DNA of 28,759 bases from JAKAXG01 sp035702985 (GTDB lineage: Bacteria; Actinomycetota; Acidimicrobiia; Acidimicrobiales; Palsa-688), in contig DASSZD010000116.1 in NCBI GenBank assembly GCA_035702985.1, positions 1 to 28,759 of the forward strand. The letters are read 5' to 3'. Under the pieces are notes generated by a model, which saw only the letters and a list, made by a program, of their open reading frames with translations, did no database searches and was not told where the DNA came from. The translations under genes and the position numbers were made by a program. This document shows, in pieces, positions 19,650-26,858 of the stretch. The stretch's first letter is position 1, and each line of letters starts with the position of its first letter.

Positions 19650-21855
19650 CAGGGACCTCGAACTGGTCGTCGCCGGCCGGCACAGCGATCCCCACCGGGT
19701 GCTGGGCCTGCACGACGGGGTGGTGCGGGCCTACCGCCCCGACGCCGCCGCCATGCGGCTGTTCCCGGACGGCGCCGAGCCGGTGGAGATGAAGATGGTC
19801 CACCCGGCGGGGGTGTTCGAAGGCCGCCTCGACCCGGGCCCGGGCGCCGCAGGAGAGACCGGCGACCCCCTCTACGAGCTGGAGGCGGTGTACTCGCGGG
19901 GAGGAACGCAGACCACCTTCCGCTTCCACGACCCGTACCGGTCGTGGCCGACGCTGGGGGAGATGGACCTGTACCTGTTCGGGGAGGGGCGCCACCAGCG
20001 GTTGTGGGAGGTGCTGGGAGCGCACTGCCGGGTGCACGACGGCCTGCAGGGCGTGTCGTTCGCGGTGTGGGCGCCCAACGCCAAGGCCGTGCGGGTGGTC
20101 GGGGACTGGAACCTCTGGGACGGCCGGGTGCACCCGATGCGCTCGCTCGGATCGTCGGGGGTGTGGGAGCTGTTCATCCCCGGCGTCGCCGCCGGTCAAC
20201 GCTACAAGTACGAGCTGGTGACCCCCGAAGAGGGACTGATCCTCAAGACCGACCCCATGGCGTTCTTCATGGAGCAACCCCCGGCCACGGCCAGCGTGGT
20301 GGTGGGCGACACCGCCCACGCCTGGGGCGACACCGAATGGCTGGAGGAGCGGTCCCGGGCCGACCTCCTGCACCAGCCGATGTCGGTGTACGAGATGCAC
20401 GCCGGGTCGTGGCGTTACGTGGACGCCGGCGACGGCAGCCGCCGGCCCATGACCTACCTGGAGCTGGCCGACGAGCTGCCCGGCTACCTGACCGACCTCG
20501 GGTTCACCCACGTGGAGTTCCTGCCCCTGGCCGAGCATCCATTCAGCGGGTCGTGGGGTTACCAGGTGTCGGGCTACTACGCCCCCACATCCCGTTTCGG
20601 GACACCGGACGACTTCCGGGCGCTGGTCGACGCCCTCCACCGGGCCGGGATCGGGGTGATCATGGACTGGGTCCCGGCCCACTTCCCCAAGGATGCCTTC
20701 GCCCTGGCCCGCTTCGACGGTACGGCGTTGTACGAGCACGCCGACCCCCGCCAGGGGGAGCACCCCGACTGGGGAACGCTCATCTTCAACTTCGGCCGCA
20801 ACGAGGTCCGCAACTTCCTGCTGGCCAACGCCCTCTACTGGATCGACCAGTTCCACGTGGACGGCCTGCGGGTGGACGCGGTGGCCTCCATCCTGTACCT
20901 CGACTACTCCCGTCAGGCCGGGGAGTGGGTGCCGAACCGGTTCGGGGGCCGGGAGAATCTCGACGCGGTCGCTTTTGTCAAAGAGGTCAACGAGGCGGTG
21001 TTCGGCCTCTATCCCGGAGCCACGGTGATCGCCGAGGAGTCCACGGCCTGGCCGGGGGTGTCCCGCCCCACCTACCTGGGCGGGCTCGGGTTCGGCTTCA
21101 AGTGGAACATGGGCTGGATGCACGACACCCTCGACTACTTCTCGCACGACCCCATCCACCGCCGCTACCACCACGGGGAGCTCACCTTCGGGCTGATCTA
21201 CGCCTGGTCGGAGAACTTCGTCCTGCCCCTCTCCCACGACGAGGTGGTGCACGGCAAGGGATCGCTGCTCAACAAGATGCCCGGCGACCGGTGGCAGCAG
21301 CTGGCCAACCTGCGGGCGCTCTACGCCTGGATGTGGGCCCATCCGGGGAAGCAGCTGCTGTTCATGGGCGCCGAGCTGGCCCCCGAGCGGGAATGGAACG
21401 CCGAGAGCGAGCTGGACTGGTGGATCCTGGACCAGTGGGCGGGCCACCGCAGCGTCAGGGACATGCTGCGCGAGCTGAACCGCAACTACCGGGACCTGCC
21501 CGCCCTGTGGGAGATGGACGACACCCACGAGGGGTTCCAGTGGGTGGACGCCGACGACTCCGATCAGAGCGTCATCTCCTTCCTGCGCCTGCGAGCCGGA
21601 TCGCCGGAGAACCCCGACGGGGCGGTCCTCTGCATCGCCAACCTGACTCCGGTGCCCCGCTACGACTACCGGGTGGGCCTGCCCGCCGGGGGCCGGTGGC
21701 GGGAGGTGCTCAACACCGACGCCGCCGAGTGGGGAGGTTCGGGCGTGGGCAACCTGGGCGGGGTGGAGGCGGTGGCCGAGCCGTGGCACGGCCGGCCCTA
21801 CTCGGCCGGGCTCACCCTGCCGCCGCTCGGCGTCCTGTGGTTCACCGCCGAATGA
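19642..21855 (+). CDS. glgB: 1,4-alpha-glucan branching enzyme
   Basis: GH13 enzyme that introduces alpha-1,6 branches into the glucan made by GlgE. The protein is 737 aa, the usual long form with two N-terminal beta domains (about 1-105 and 115-215; the second has FAVWAPNAKAVRVVGDWN, a CBM48). Catalytic residues are nucleophile D412 in DGLRVDAVAS, acid/base E465 in VIAEESTAWP, and D533 in LPLSHDEVVHGKGS. FMGAELAPEREW and the C-terminal beta domain follow. GTG 19642 overlaps the mak stop by 8 bp, with a purine-rich AAGGGAAGG ending nine bases upstream. It is the last gene of the glgE operon; hairpin-forming GC palindromes follow within 35 bp of the stop. Confidence 0.96.
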   Translation: MTDRDLELVVAGRHSDPHRVLGLHDGVVRAYRPDAAAMRLFPDGAEPVEMKMVHPAGVFEGRLDPGPGAAGETGDPLYELEAVYSRGGTQTTFRFHDPYRSWPTLGEMDLYLFGEGRHQRLWEVLGAHCRVHDGLQGVSFAVWAPNAKAVRVVGDWNLWDGRVHPMRSLGSSGVWELFIPGVAAGQRYKYELVTPEEGLILKTDPMAFFMEQPPATASVVVGDTAHAWGDTEWLEERSRADLLHQPMSVYEMHAGSWRYVDAGDGSRRPMTYLELADELPGYLTDLGFTHVEFLPLAEHPFSGSWGYQVSGYYAPTSRFGTPDDFRALVDALHRAGIGVIMDWVPAHFPKDAFALARFDGTALYEHADPRQGEHPDWGTLIFNFGRNEVRNFLLANALYWIDQFHVDGLRVDAVASILYLDYSRQAGEWVPNRFGGRENLDAVAFVKEVNEAVFGLYPGATVIAEESTAWPGVSRPTYLGGLGFGFKWNMGWMHDTLDYFSHDPIHRRYHHGELTFGLIYAWSENFVLPLSHDEVVHGKGSLLNKMPGDRWQQLANLRALYAWMWAHPGKQLLFMGAELAPEREWNAESELDWWILDQWAGHRSVRDMLRELNRNYRDLPALWEMDDTHEGFQWVDADDSDQSVISFLRLRAGSPENPDGAVLCIANLTPVPRYDYRVGLPAGGRWREVLNTDAAEWGGSGVGNLGGVEAVAEPWHGRPYSAGLTLPPLGVLWFTAE

Positions 21856-21865
21856 CCCCCTGACC

Positions 21866-21887
21866 GCCGCTGCGGCGCGCCGGCGCG
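21866..21887 (+). terminator. Possible hairpin terminator after glgB
   Basis: GCCGC-T-GCGGC (21866-21876) abuts the self-complementary CGCGCCGGCGCG (21876-21887), starting about 10 bases after the glgB stop. There is no U-tract, so factor-independent action is uncertain. Confidence 0.3.
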
Positions 21888-21931
21888 AGTGGAGCGGAAC
21901 GGTGCGACGTGATACAGGCGCCGGTTTTCCG

Positions 21932-21937
21932 TATCCT
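21932..21937 (+). promoter_or_regulatory. Putative -10 (TATCCT) for the L,D-transpeptidase gene
   Basis: TATCCT lies seven bases before ATG 21945, with no Shine-Dalgarno. This favours 21945 over the in-frame GTG at 21909, which would put the promoter inside the gene. Confidence 0.55.
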
Positions 21938-21944
21938 GACCGTT

Positions 21945-23291
21945 ATGAACGGGTCACGGGCGGCGCATGCCGCCCCCCGGGGGTGGTGGGCTCGTAGGGG
22001 GCTGATCGTCGGGGTGGCGGTAGTGGTGGTGGCGGCAGGAGGCGGGACGGTGGCCGCGCTGGAGTTGAACCGTGGCCCCAGCGCGGCACAGATCCGGGCC
22101 AGGATGCAGGCCGAGCAGCAGGCCCGGGCCCAGGCCCGGGCGGCGGCCATCCAGCAGGAGGAGAGCCGGCTGGTGGCCGGGGTCACGGTGTCGCCGGCCA
22201 AGGGCACCACCGGGGTGGCACTCGACGCGCCGGTAGCGGTCTCGTCGGCCAACGGTCTGCTCTCGTCGGTCACCGTCGCCCCGGCGTCGGGGCCGGCGGT
22301 GACCGGCGCCCTGCAGGCCGCCCACGACAAGTGGGTGTCCTCGGGGGCCCTCCAGCCATCCACCACCTACACGGTCACCGCCACGGTGGCCGGCGGCGGG
22401 ACGACCGCCAAGGTGACGTCCACCTTCACCACACTGACCCCGGCCGCGCTGGTGCACACCACCGTGTTCCCCGACGCCGGGCTGTCGGTGGGGGTGGGCC
22501 AGCCGATCGTCCTCACGTTCAACCACGACATCACCGACTCGGCGGCCCGCAAGGCCGTCGAGGCGCGGTTCACGGTGGCCGCTTCGAGCCCGGTGCCGGG
22601 CGGCTGGTACTGGTTCAGCGACCACGAGCTCCACTTCCGGCCCCAGGCGTACTGGCCGGCGCACGAGACCATCTCGATCACCGGCAACCTCGACGGGGTG
22701 GATCTCGGATCCGGCCGCTGGGGTACCGGCTCGGTGTCCGACACCTTCGCGATCGGTGACTCCCGGATCTCCTACGCCAACCTCAAGACCGAGCAGATGA
22801 GGGTCACGCTCAACGGGGCGACGGTGGCGACCTACCCCATCAGCGGGGGCAGCACCACCTACCCGACCATGAACGGCGACCACATCGTCATGGACCGCCA
22901 GAGCGTCGTGCACATGGTGTCATCCACCGTCGGCATCCCGGTCAACTCGCCGGCCGGCTACGACGAGTACGTCTACGACGACGTGCACATCTCCGACAGC
23001 GGGGAATACGTGCACGCCGCGCCCTGGTCGGTGTCGTCCCAGGGGGTGACCAACGTGTCGCACGGCTGCATCAACATCAGCCCGACCAATGCCAAGAGCT
23101 TCTTCAACTTCAGCCGGGTCGGCGACGTGGTCGAGGTGACCGGTAGCCCCCGGCCTCCCGCCTACGGCGATCACGGCGTGATGGACTGGTCGACGCCCTG
23201 GACGGACTTCGCCCCGGCCACGGTGGCGGCGCTCGGGTCGACGTCCACCTCGACCACCTCCACGTCGACCCCGGCGGCGGCCGCCCAGTAG
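21945..23291 (+). CDS. Membrane-anchored L,D-transpeptidase with Ig-like domains
   Basis: Peptidoglycan cross-linking enzyme (YkuD fold) that forms 3-3 bridges between stem peptides; 448 aa. A short basic cytoplasmic end is followed by a single transmembrane helix (about 19-40), an Ala/Gln-rich coiled stretch (48-72), two beta-rich Ig-like regions (about 78-165 and 166-270) as in mycobacterial LdtMt2, and the catalytic domain (about 275-400). The signature is complete: H357, then SHGCIN with catalytic C375. A Ser/Thr-rich tail (STSTSTTSTSTP) closes the protein. ATG 21945 is chosen because TATCCT sits seven bases upstream and the membrane anchor begins soon after. It is transcribed towards galT; a 15-bp tandem repeat begins at its stop codon. 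Confidence 0.93.
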   Translation: MNGSRAAHAAPRGWWARRGLIVGVAVVVVAAGGGTVAALELNRGPSAAQIRARMQAEQQARAQARAAAIQQEESRLVAGVTVSPAKGTTGVALDAPVAVSSANGLLSSVTVAPASGPAVTGALQAAHDKWVSSGALQPSTTYTVTATVAGGGTTAKVTSTFTTLTPAALVHTTVFPDAGLSVGVGQPIVLTFNHDITDSAARKAVEARFTVAASSPVPGGWYWFSDHELHFRPQAYWPAHETISITGNLDGVDLGSGRWGTGSVSDTFAIGDSRISYANLKTEQMRVTLNGATVATYPISGGSTTYPTMNGDHIVMDRQSVVHMVSSTVGIPVNSPAGYDEYVYDDVHISDSGEYVHAAPWSVSSQGVTNVSHGCINISPTNAKSFFNFSRVGDVVEVTGSPRPPAYGDHGVMDWSTPWTDFAPATVAALGSTSTSTTSTSTPAAAAQ

Positions 23292-23332
23292 CTGGCCGTC
23301 CGGTAGCCGGCCGTCCGGTAGCTGGCCGCCCG
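23288..23332 (+). repeat. Three tandem 15-bp repeats across the Ldt stop codon
   Basis: GTAGCTGGCCGTCCG (23288-23302) and two copies, each with one change from it (23303-23317, 23318-23332). The first unit contains the stop codon TAG, so the repeats extend into the 90-bp gap before the convergent galT end. That gap is otherwise only GC-rich sequence. Confidence 0.85.
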
Positions 23333-23381
23333 GCCCCCGCCTTGGAGCCGGATCAGGCGCCGGGACCGGGCCCGGGCGTGC

Positions 23382-24368
23382 TCAGGCGTGCGCGGCGATC
23401 TCGCTGCGCAGGTCCTCGGCGGCCCGCTCGGGGGGCACCACGTTGATGAGCACCCCGGAGCCCATCTCGAAGCCACCGCGGGTGGAGATCTTCGGCACGA
23501 CGTGCACGTGCCAGTGGAAATCGGCCTTGGTCCGGAACGGGGCGGAGTGGAACATGAGGTTGTAGGCCACGTCGCCGAGCTTGGACCGCAGCGACGACAG
23601 GGCCAGCTGCACCGACCGGCCGATGGCGGCCAGATCCTCGCCGGTGGCGTCGTGCAGGTGGGTCTCGTGCGAGCGGGGCAGAAGGAGCATCTCGTAGGGG
23701 GTGCCGCTCCAGAACGGGGCCAGGATGGCCACCCGGTCATCGGCGTAGATGATCCGGTGGGCGGCCTCGCTCTCCGCCTCCAGCACGGCGCACAGCAGGC
23801 AGTTCCCCGAGAACCGGGCGAAGCCGGCCAGTTCGTTGGCCGCCTCGCCGGGGATGAACGGCATGGACAGCAGCTGGCCGTGCGGATGCTCTATGGACGC
23901 TCCGGCCTCCCGCCCGGAGTTGACCACAGCCTGGCTGTAGCGCAGCCCGGGCTGCTCGGAATGCTCGAGCATCCTCTCCCGGATGGCGTCCATGATCAGG
24001 GCGGAGTGCTCGGGGCTGAGGTCGGCCCAGCTCACGTTGTGGTCCTGGGAGAGGACGATCACGTCGTGCACCCCGCTGGCCGGGGCCTGGGTGAAGACCG
24101 GGCCCAGGTGGGACACCACCATCGGATCGTTGCCGCTGAAGGCCGGGTACAGGTTCGGGACCACCCTGACCTCCCACTTCCCGTCGGGACCCAGCCGCTC
24201 GACCACGGGATGCAGATTGGAGTCCTGGCCCGGGCAGAACGGGCAGGGCCGCAGCGGGTCGTCCTCCACGGGCAGCCGCCGCGGCAGGAAATCCGACGGA
24301 CGCTGGGCTCTTTCACCGGCTATCACGACCCATCGGCCCGTCATTGGGTCGAGCCTGAGCTGGCTCAC
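23382..24368 (-). CDS. galT: Galactose-1-phosphate uridylyltransferase
   Basis: HIT-superfamily enzyme of the Leloir pathway that exchanges UMP between UDP-glucose and galactose-1-phosphate. The protein is 328 aa. A CPFC pair (C42, C45) marks the N-terminal zinc site. The active site is HPHG at 161-164, with H163 expected to carry the uridylyl group. PRSHETHLHD and FHWHVHVVP form the second half of the duplicated fold. No galK or galE is in the window. GTG 24368 has no Shine-Dalgarno, but TACCGT sits eight bases upstream. It is convergent with the L,D-transpeptidase and divergent from the cysteine desulfurase. UDP-galactose production could serve the mutase-like flavoprotein or other envelope sugars (inference). 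Confidence 0.93.
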   Translation of the reverse strand: MSQLRLDPMTGRWVVIAGERAQRPSDFLPRRLPVEDDPLRPCPFCPGQDSNLHPVVERLGPDGKWEVRVVPNLYPAFSGNDPMVVSHLGPVFTQAPASGVHDVIVLSQDHNVSWADLSPEHSALIMDAIRERMLEHSEQPGLRYSQAVVNSGREAGASIEHPHGQLLSMPFIPGEAANELAGFARFSGNCLLCAVLEAESEAAHRIIYADDRVAILAPFWSGTPYEMLLLPRSHETHLHDATGEDLAAIGRSVQLALSSLRSKLGDVAYNLMFHSAPFRTKADFHWHVHVVPKISTRGGFEMGSGVLINVVPPERAAEDLRSEIAAHA

Positions 24369-24376
24369 GTCACAAA

Positions 24377-24382
24377 ACGGTA
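24377..24382 (-). promoter_or_regulatory. Putative -10 (TACCGT) for galT
   Basis: Minus-strand TACCGT lies eight bases before GTG 24368. No Shine-Dalgarno is present. Confidence 0.45.
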
Positions 24383-24497
24383 GCTGGTCCGGAAGGGCAC
24401 GACGCGACGGTACCCGCCGCGGAGGGCAATGGCGCGCGCCCCCCGCCGCCCGGTTGATCCGGGAAAAGCCGGCGGGACCGGCGGTGGGGGTCCCCGG

Positions 24498-24503
24498 TAC
24501 GCT
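24498..24503 (+). promoter_or_regulatory. Putative -10 (TACGCT) for the cysteine desulfurase gene
   Basis: TACGCT lies seven bases before GTG 24511 and four before ATG 24508. By analogy with the other lead genes, either adjacent codon could be the first in the mRNA. Confidence 0.45.
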
Positions 24504-24507
24504 GCCA

Positions 24508-25665
24508 ATGGTGTCCGTCTACCTGGATCACGCGGCCAGCGGCCCGTTGCACCCGGCCGCCGCCGACGCCATGGCCGGCTGGTTGAGGGCCGGCTTCGGC
24601 AACCCCTCGGGGTCCCATCACGTCGCCCGCCGGGCCCGGGCGGCGGTGGAGGACAGCCGCGAGCGGGTGGCCTTTTTCCTGGGGATGGACCCGGGCGAGG
24701 TGGTGTTCACGTCGGGTGGGACCGAAGCCGACAACCTGGCGGTGCTCGGGCCGCTGCCCGGCCGGCCCGGGGCGGTGGTGGTCAGCGCGGTCGAGCATCC
24801 GGCGGTGCTGGCCGCCGCCCACGCCGGCGGCCGGGAGGTCCGGACCGTGGGCGTGGGCCCGGACGGCCTGGTCGCCCCGGAACGGATGCGGGACCTGCTC
24901 GGCCCGGACGTGGCCCTGGTGTCGGTGCAGCTGGCCAACCAGGAGACCGGCGTGATCCAGCCGCTGGCCCGGATCTCCAAGCTGGTACGCCGCCTGGCCC
25001 CCCGGGCGGTGCTCCACACCGACGCCGTGCAGGGCGCGCCGTGGATGGACCTGCGCGCCGTGTCCCCGCTGGTCGACCTGATCAGCATCAGCGGCCACAA
25101 GCTGGGCGGTCCTCAGGGGGTGGGGGCGCTCGCCGTCCGGTCGGGGCTGCGTCTGACGTCCATCTCCCACGGTGGCGGACAGGAGCGTGAACGTCGCAGC
25201 GGCACCCACAACGTGGCGGCCATCATCGGTCTCGGCGCCGCCGTGGCCCAGCTCGACCCGGAGGCCGGGCCGGCCCGCTGGGCTCGCACCGCCGCCCTGA
25301 GGGACCGGCTGGCCGGCCGCCTGGCGGAGCAGGTGCCGGGCGCGGTGGCCACCGCCGTGGACTCCCCCCGGGTGCCGGGCCACTGCCACTTCCGGTTCCC
25401 GGGGGTGGAGAGCGAGGCGCTGCTGTTCATGCTCGACGAGGCCGGGGTGTGCGCCTCGGCCGGCTCGGCGTGCGCCAGCGGGGCGCTGGAACCCAGCCCG
25501 GTGCTGCTGGCCATGGGGGTGGACAAGGCCGAAGCGGGCTCCAGCCTGCGGATGACCCTGGGACCGGCCACCACCGAACAGGACGTGGATGCGGCCGCCG
25601 GCGCGGTGGCGGCGGCGGTGGAGGCCCTTCGGGCCGCGTCGGATCCGGTCCCGGGGGAGGCGTGA
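24508..25665 (+). CDS. Cysteine desulfurase (NifS/IscS family)
   Basis: PLP enzyme that removes sulfur from cysteine as a protein persulfide; 385 aa. The opening YLDHAASGPLHP (5-16), TSGGTEADNLAV (68-79), SAVEHPAV (93-100), HTDAVQG (170-176) and the PLP lysine K198 in SISGHKLGGPQG are all visible. The persulfide cysteine is C322 in SAGSACASGALEPS, the long-loop IscS/NifS type rather than SufS. No IscU or Suf gene is nearby; instead mnmA follows immediately, so the likely acceptor is tRNA thiolation, though iron-sulfur work is not excluded. The start is ATG 24508 or GTG 24511, adjacent codons; TACGCT upstream fits either. It overlaps or nearly abuts mnmA and is surely co-transcribed. Confidence 0.94.
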   Translation: MVSVYLDHAASGPLHPAAADAMAGWLRAGFGNPSGSHHVARRARAAVEDSRERVAFFLGMDPGEVVFTSGGTEADNLAVLGPLPGRPGAVVVSAVEHPAVLAAAHAGGREVRTVGVGPDGLVAPERMRDLLGPDVALVSVQLANQETGVIQPLARISKLVRRLAPRAVLHTDAVQGAPWMDLRAVSPLVDLISISGHKLGGPQGVGALAVRSGLRLTSISHGGGQERERRSGTHNVAAIIGLGAAVAQLDPEAGPARWARTAALRDRLAGRLAEQVPGAVATAVDSPRVPGHCHFRFPGVESEALLFMLDEAGVCASAGSACASGALEPSPVLLAMGVDKAEAGSSLRMTLGPATTEQDVDAAAGAVAAAVEALRAASDPVPGEA

Positions 25666-25667
25666 CG

Positions 25668-26699
25668 GTGCGGGTGCTCGTCGCCATGTCGGGCGGGGTG
25701 GACTCCTCGGTGGCCGCCGCCCTGGTCCTCCAGGCCGGCCACGACGCCGTCGGGGCCACCATGAAGCTGTGGGGCGGGCCGTCCGACAGCGGCTGCTGCT
25801 CGGTGGCCGATGTGGAGGACGCCCGCCGGGTGGCCGACCAGCTGGGGATAAGCCATCACGTTTTCAACTTCTCGGAGGAATTCGAGCGCCGGGTGGTCGA
25901 CCCCTACGTCTCCGATCACGCCTCCGGGCGGACACCCAACCCGTGCATCGAGTGCAACCGCCACCTCAAGTTCGACCGGTTCCTGGCCCGGGCCCGCCAG
26001 CTCGGTTTCGACGCCGTCGCCACCGGCCACCACGCCCGGGTGGTGGCCGAGCCGGGCGGCGGCCGGTCCCTGCGCCGGGGCGCCGATCAGGCCAAGGACC
26101 AGTCCTACGTGCTGCACATGCTGAACAGCCGCCAGCTGGCCCGGGTGCTGCTGCCCGTGGGGGCCATGACCAAGGCCGAGGTGCGGGCCCGGGCCGCCGA
26201 GCTGGGGTTGCGCACCGCCACCAAGGCCGACAGCCAGGACGTGTGCTTCATCTCCCGCCAGGGCGGCCGGGAGGCCTTCCTCGGGGACCGCATCCCGCTG
26301 CGGGCGGCCCGGGTGGTGGACGAGGCCGGCCGGCAGCTGGGCACCGTTCCGGCGGTGGAGCTGGTCACGGTCGGGCAGCGACGCGGCCTCGGCCCGTCCA
26401 TCGGCGCCAGGTACGTGGTGGACGTGGACCCCGACCAGGCCGTGGTGAGGGTCGGGCCGGTCGAGGAGCTCATGGTGGGGGAGCTGGCCGTCCCCGCCCC
26501 GAGCTGGGTGGACGGGCCACCGTCGCCCGGGGAGGCCCTGGAGGTCCAGGTCAGCGCCCACGGCGTCCCCGTCCCGGCCCGGTGGGACCCCGCCGGCCGG
26601 GTGCGCCTCGACATCCCGATACGGCGGGTGGCACCCGGGCAGAGCGCCGTCCTGTACCGGGGTGACGCCGTGGTGGGTGGCGGGGTGGTCGGTCCGTAA
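25668..26699 (+). CDS. mnmA: tRNA-specific 2-thiouridylase MnmA
   Basis: ATP-dependent enzyme that installs the 2-thio group on U34 of tRNA-Glu, -Gln and -Lys. The protein is 343 aa. The PP-loop AMSGGVDSS (6-14) binds ATP. The two catalytic cysteines are C93 in NPCIECN and C193 in SQDVCFI, matching the MnmA disulfide/persulfide pair. TVGQRRGLG and the C-terminal beta barrel follow. GTG 25668 is chosen because GGGGGAGG (25653-25660) ends seven bases upstream and the protein then begins MRVLVAMSGG, the normal family start; an alternative GTG at 25662 overlaps the desulfurase stop as GTGA. Sulfur is probably delivered by the upstream desulfurase. A strong hairpin follows the stop. Confidence 0.96.
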   Translation: MRVLVAMSGGVDSSVAAALVLQAGHDAVGATMKLWGGPSDSGCCSVADVEDARRVADQLGISHHVFNFSEEFERRVVDPYVSDHASGRTPNPCIECNRHLKFDRFLARARQLGFDAVATGHHARVVAEPGGGRSLRRGADQAKDQSYVLHMLNSRQLARVLLPVGAMTKAEVRARAAELGLRTATKADSQDVCFISRQGGREAFLGDRIPLRAARVVDEAGRQLGTVPAVELVTVGQRRGLGPSIGARYVVDVDPDQAVVRVGPVEELMVGELAVPAPSWVDGPPSPGEALEVQVSAHGVPVPARWDPAGRVRLDIPIRRVAPGQSAVLYRGDAVVGGGVVGP

Positions 26700-26706
26700 C
26701 ACCTGG

Positions 26707-26727
26707 GCCCGGCGCCCGCCGCCGGGC
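26707..26727 (+). terminator. GC hairpin after mnmA
   Basis: GCCCGGCG (26707-26714) and CGCCGGGC (26720-26727) form a perfect 8-bp stem with a 5-base loop, beginning eight bases after the mnmA stop. There is no T-run; such stems are common actinobacterial terminator candidates. Confidence 0.45.
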
Positions 26728-26755
26728 GGTACGTGGTGTCCGATGCGGGCGGGAC

Positions 26756-26792
26756 CCGGTGCACACCGCTGGGCGGGGGGCCGGTGCACACC
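26756..26792 (+). repeat. Direct repeat CCGGTGCACACC upstream of ligA
   Basis: Two identical 12-mers (26756-26767 and 26781-26792), starts 25 bp apart, each with a GTGCAC palindromic core. They end 53 bp before the putative ligA -10 and could be a regulator-binding pair or chance in GC-rich sequence. Confidence 0.6.
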
Positions 26793-26845
26793 ACCAGGCT
26801 GGAGCCGTCCCGGCCCGGGGCGGCGGCGGGGTCACAGGGTGTGGG

Positions 26846-26851
26846 TATCTT
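26846..26851 (+). promoter_or_regulatory. Putative -10 (TATCTT) for ligA
   Basis: TATCTT, close to the TATAAT consensus, lies seven bases before GTG 26859. No Shine-Dalgarno is present. Confidence 0.55.
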
Positions 26852-26858
26852 CGTCGTT

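Noticed and set aside
21909..21944. GTG 21909 as the L,D-transpeptidase start
   Set aside because: It would place the TATCCT promoter-like hexamer inside the gene and add 12 residues before the membrane anchor.
23171..23740. Minus-strand frame overlapping the galT and Ldt 3' ends
   Set aside because: It overlaps galT in another frame on the same strand and shows no domain; GalT motifs lie in the frame I report.
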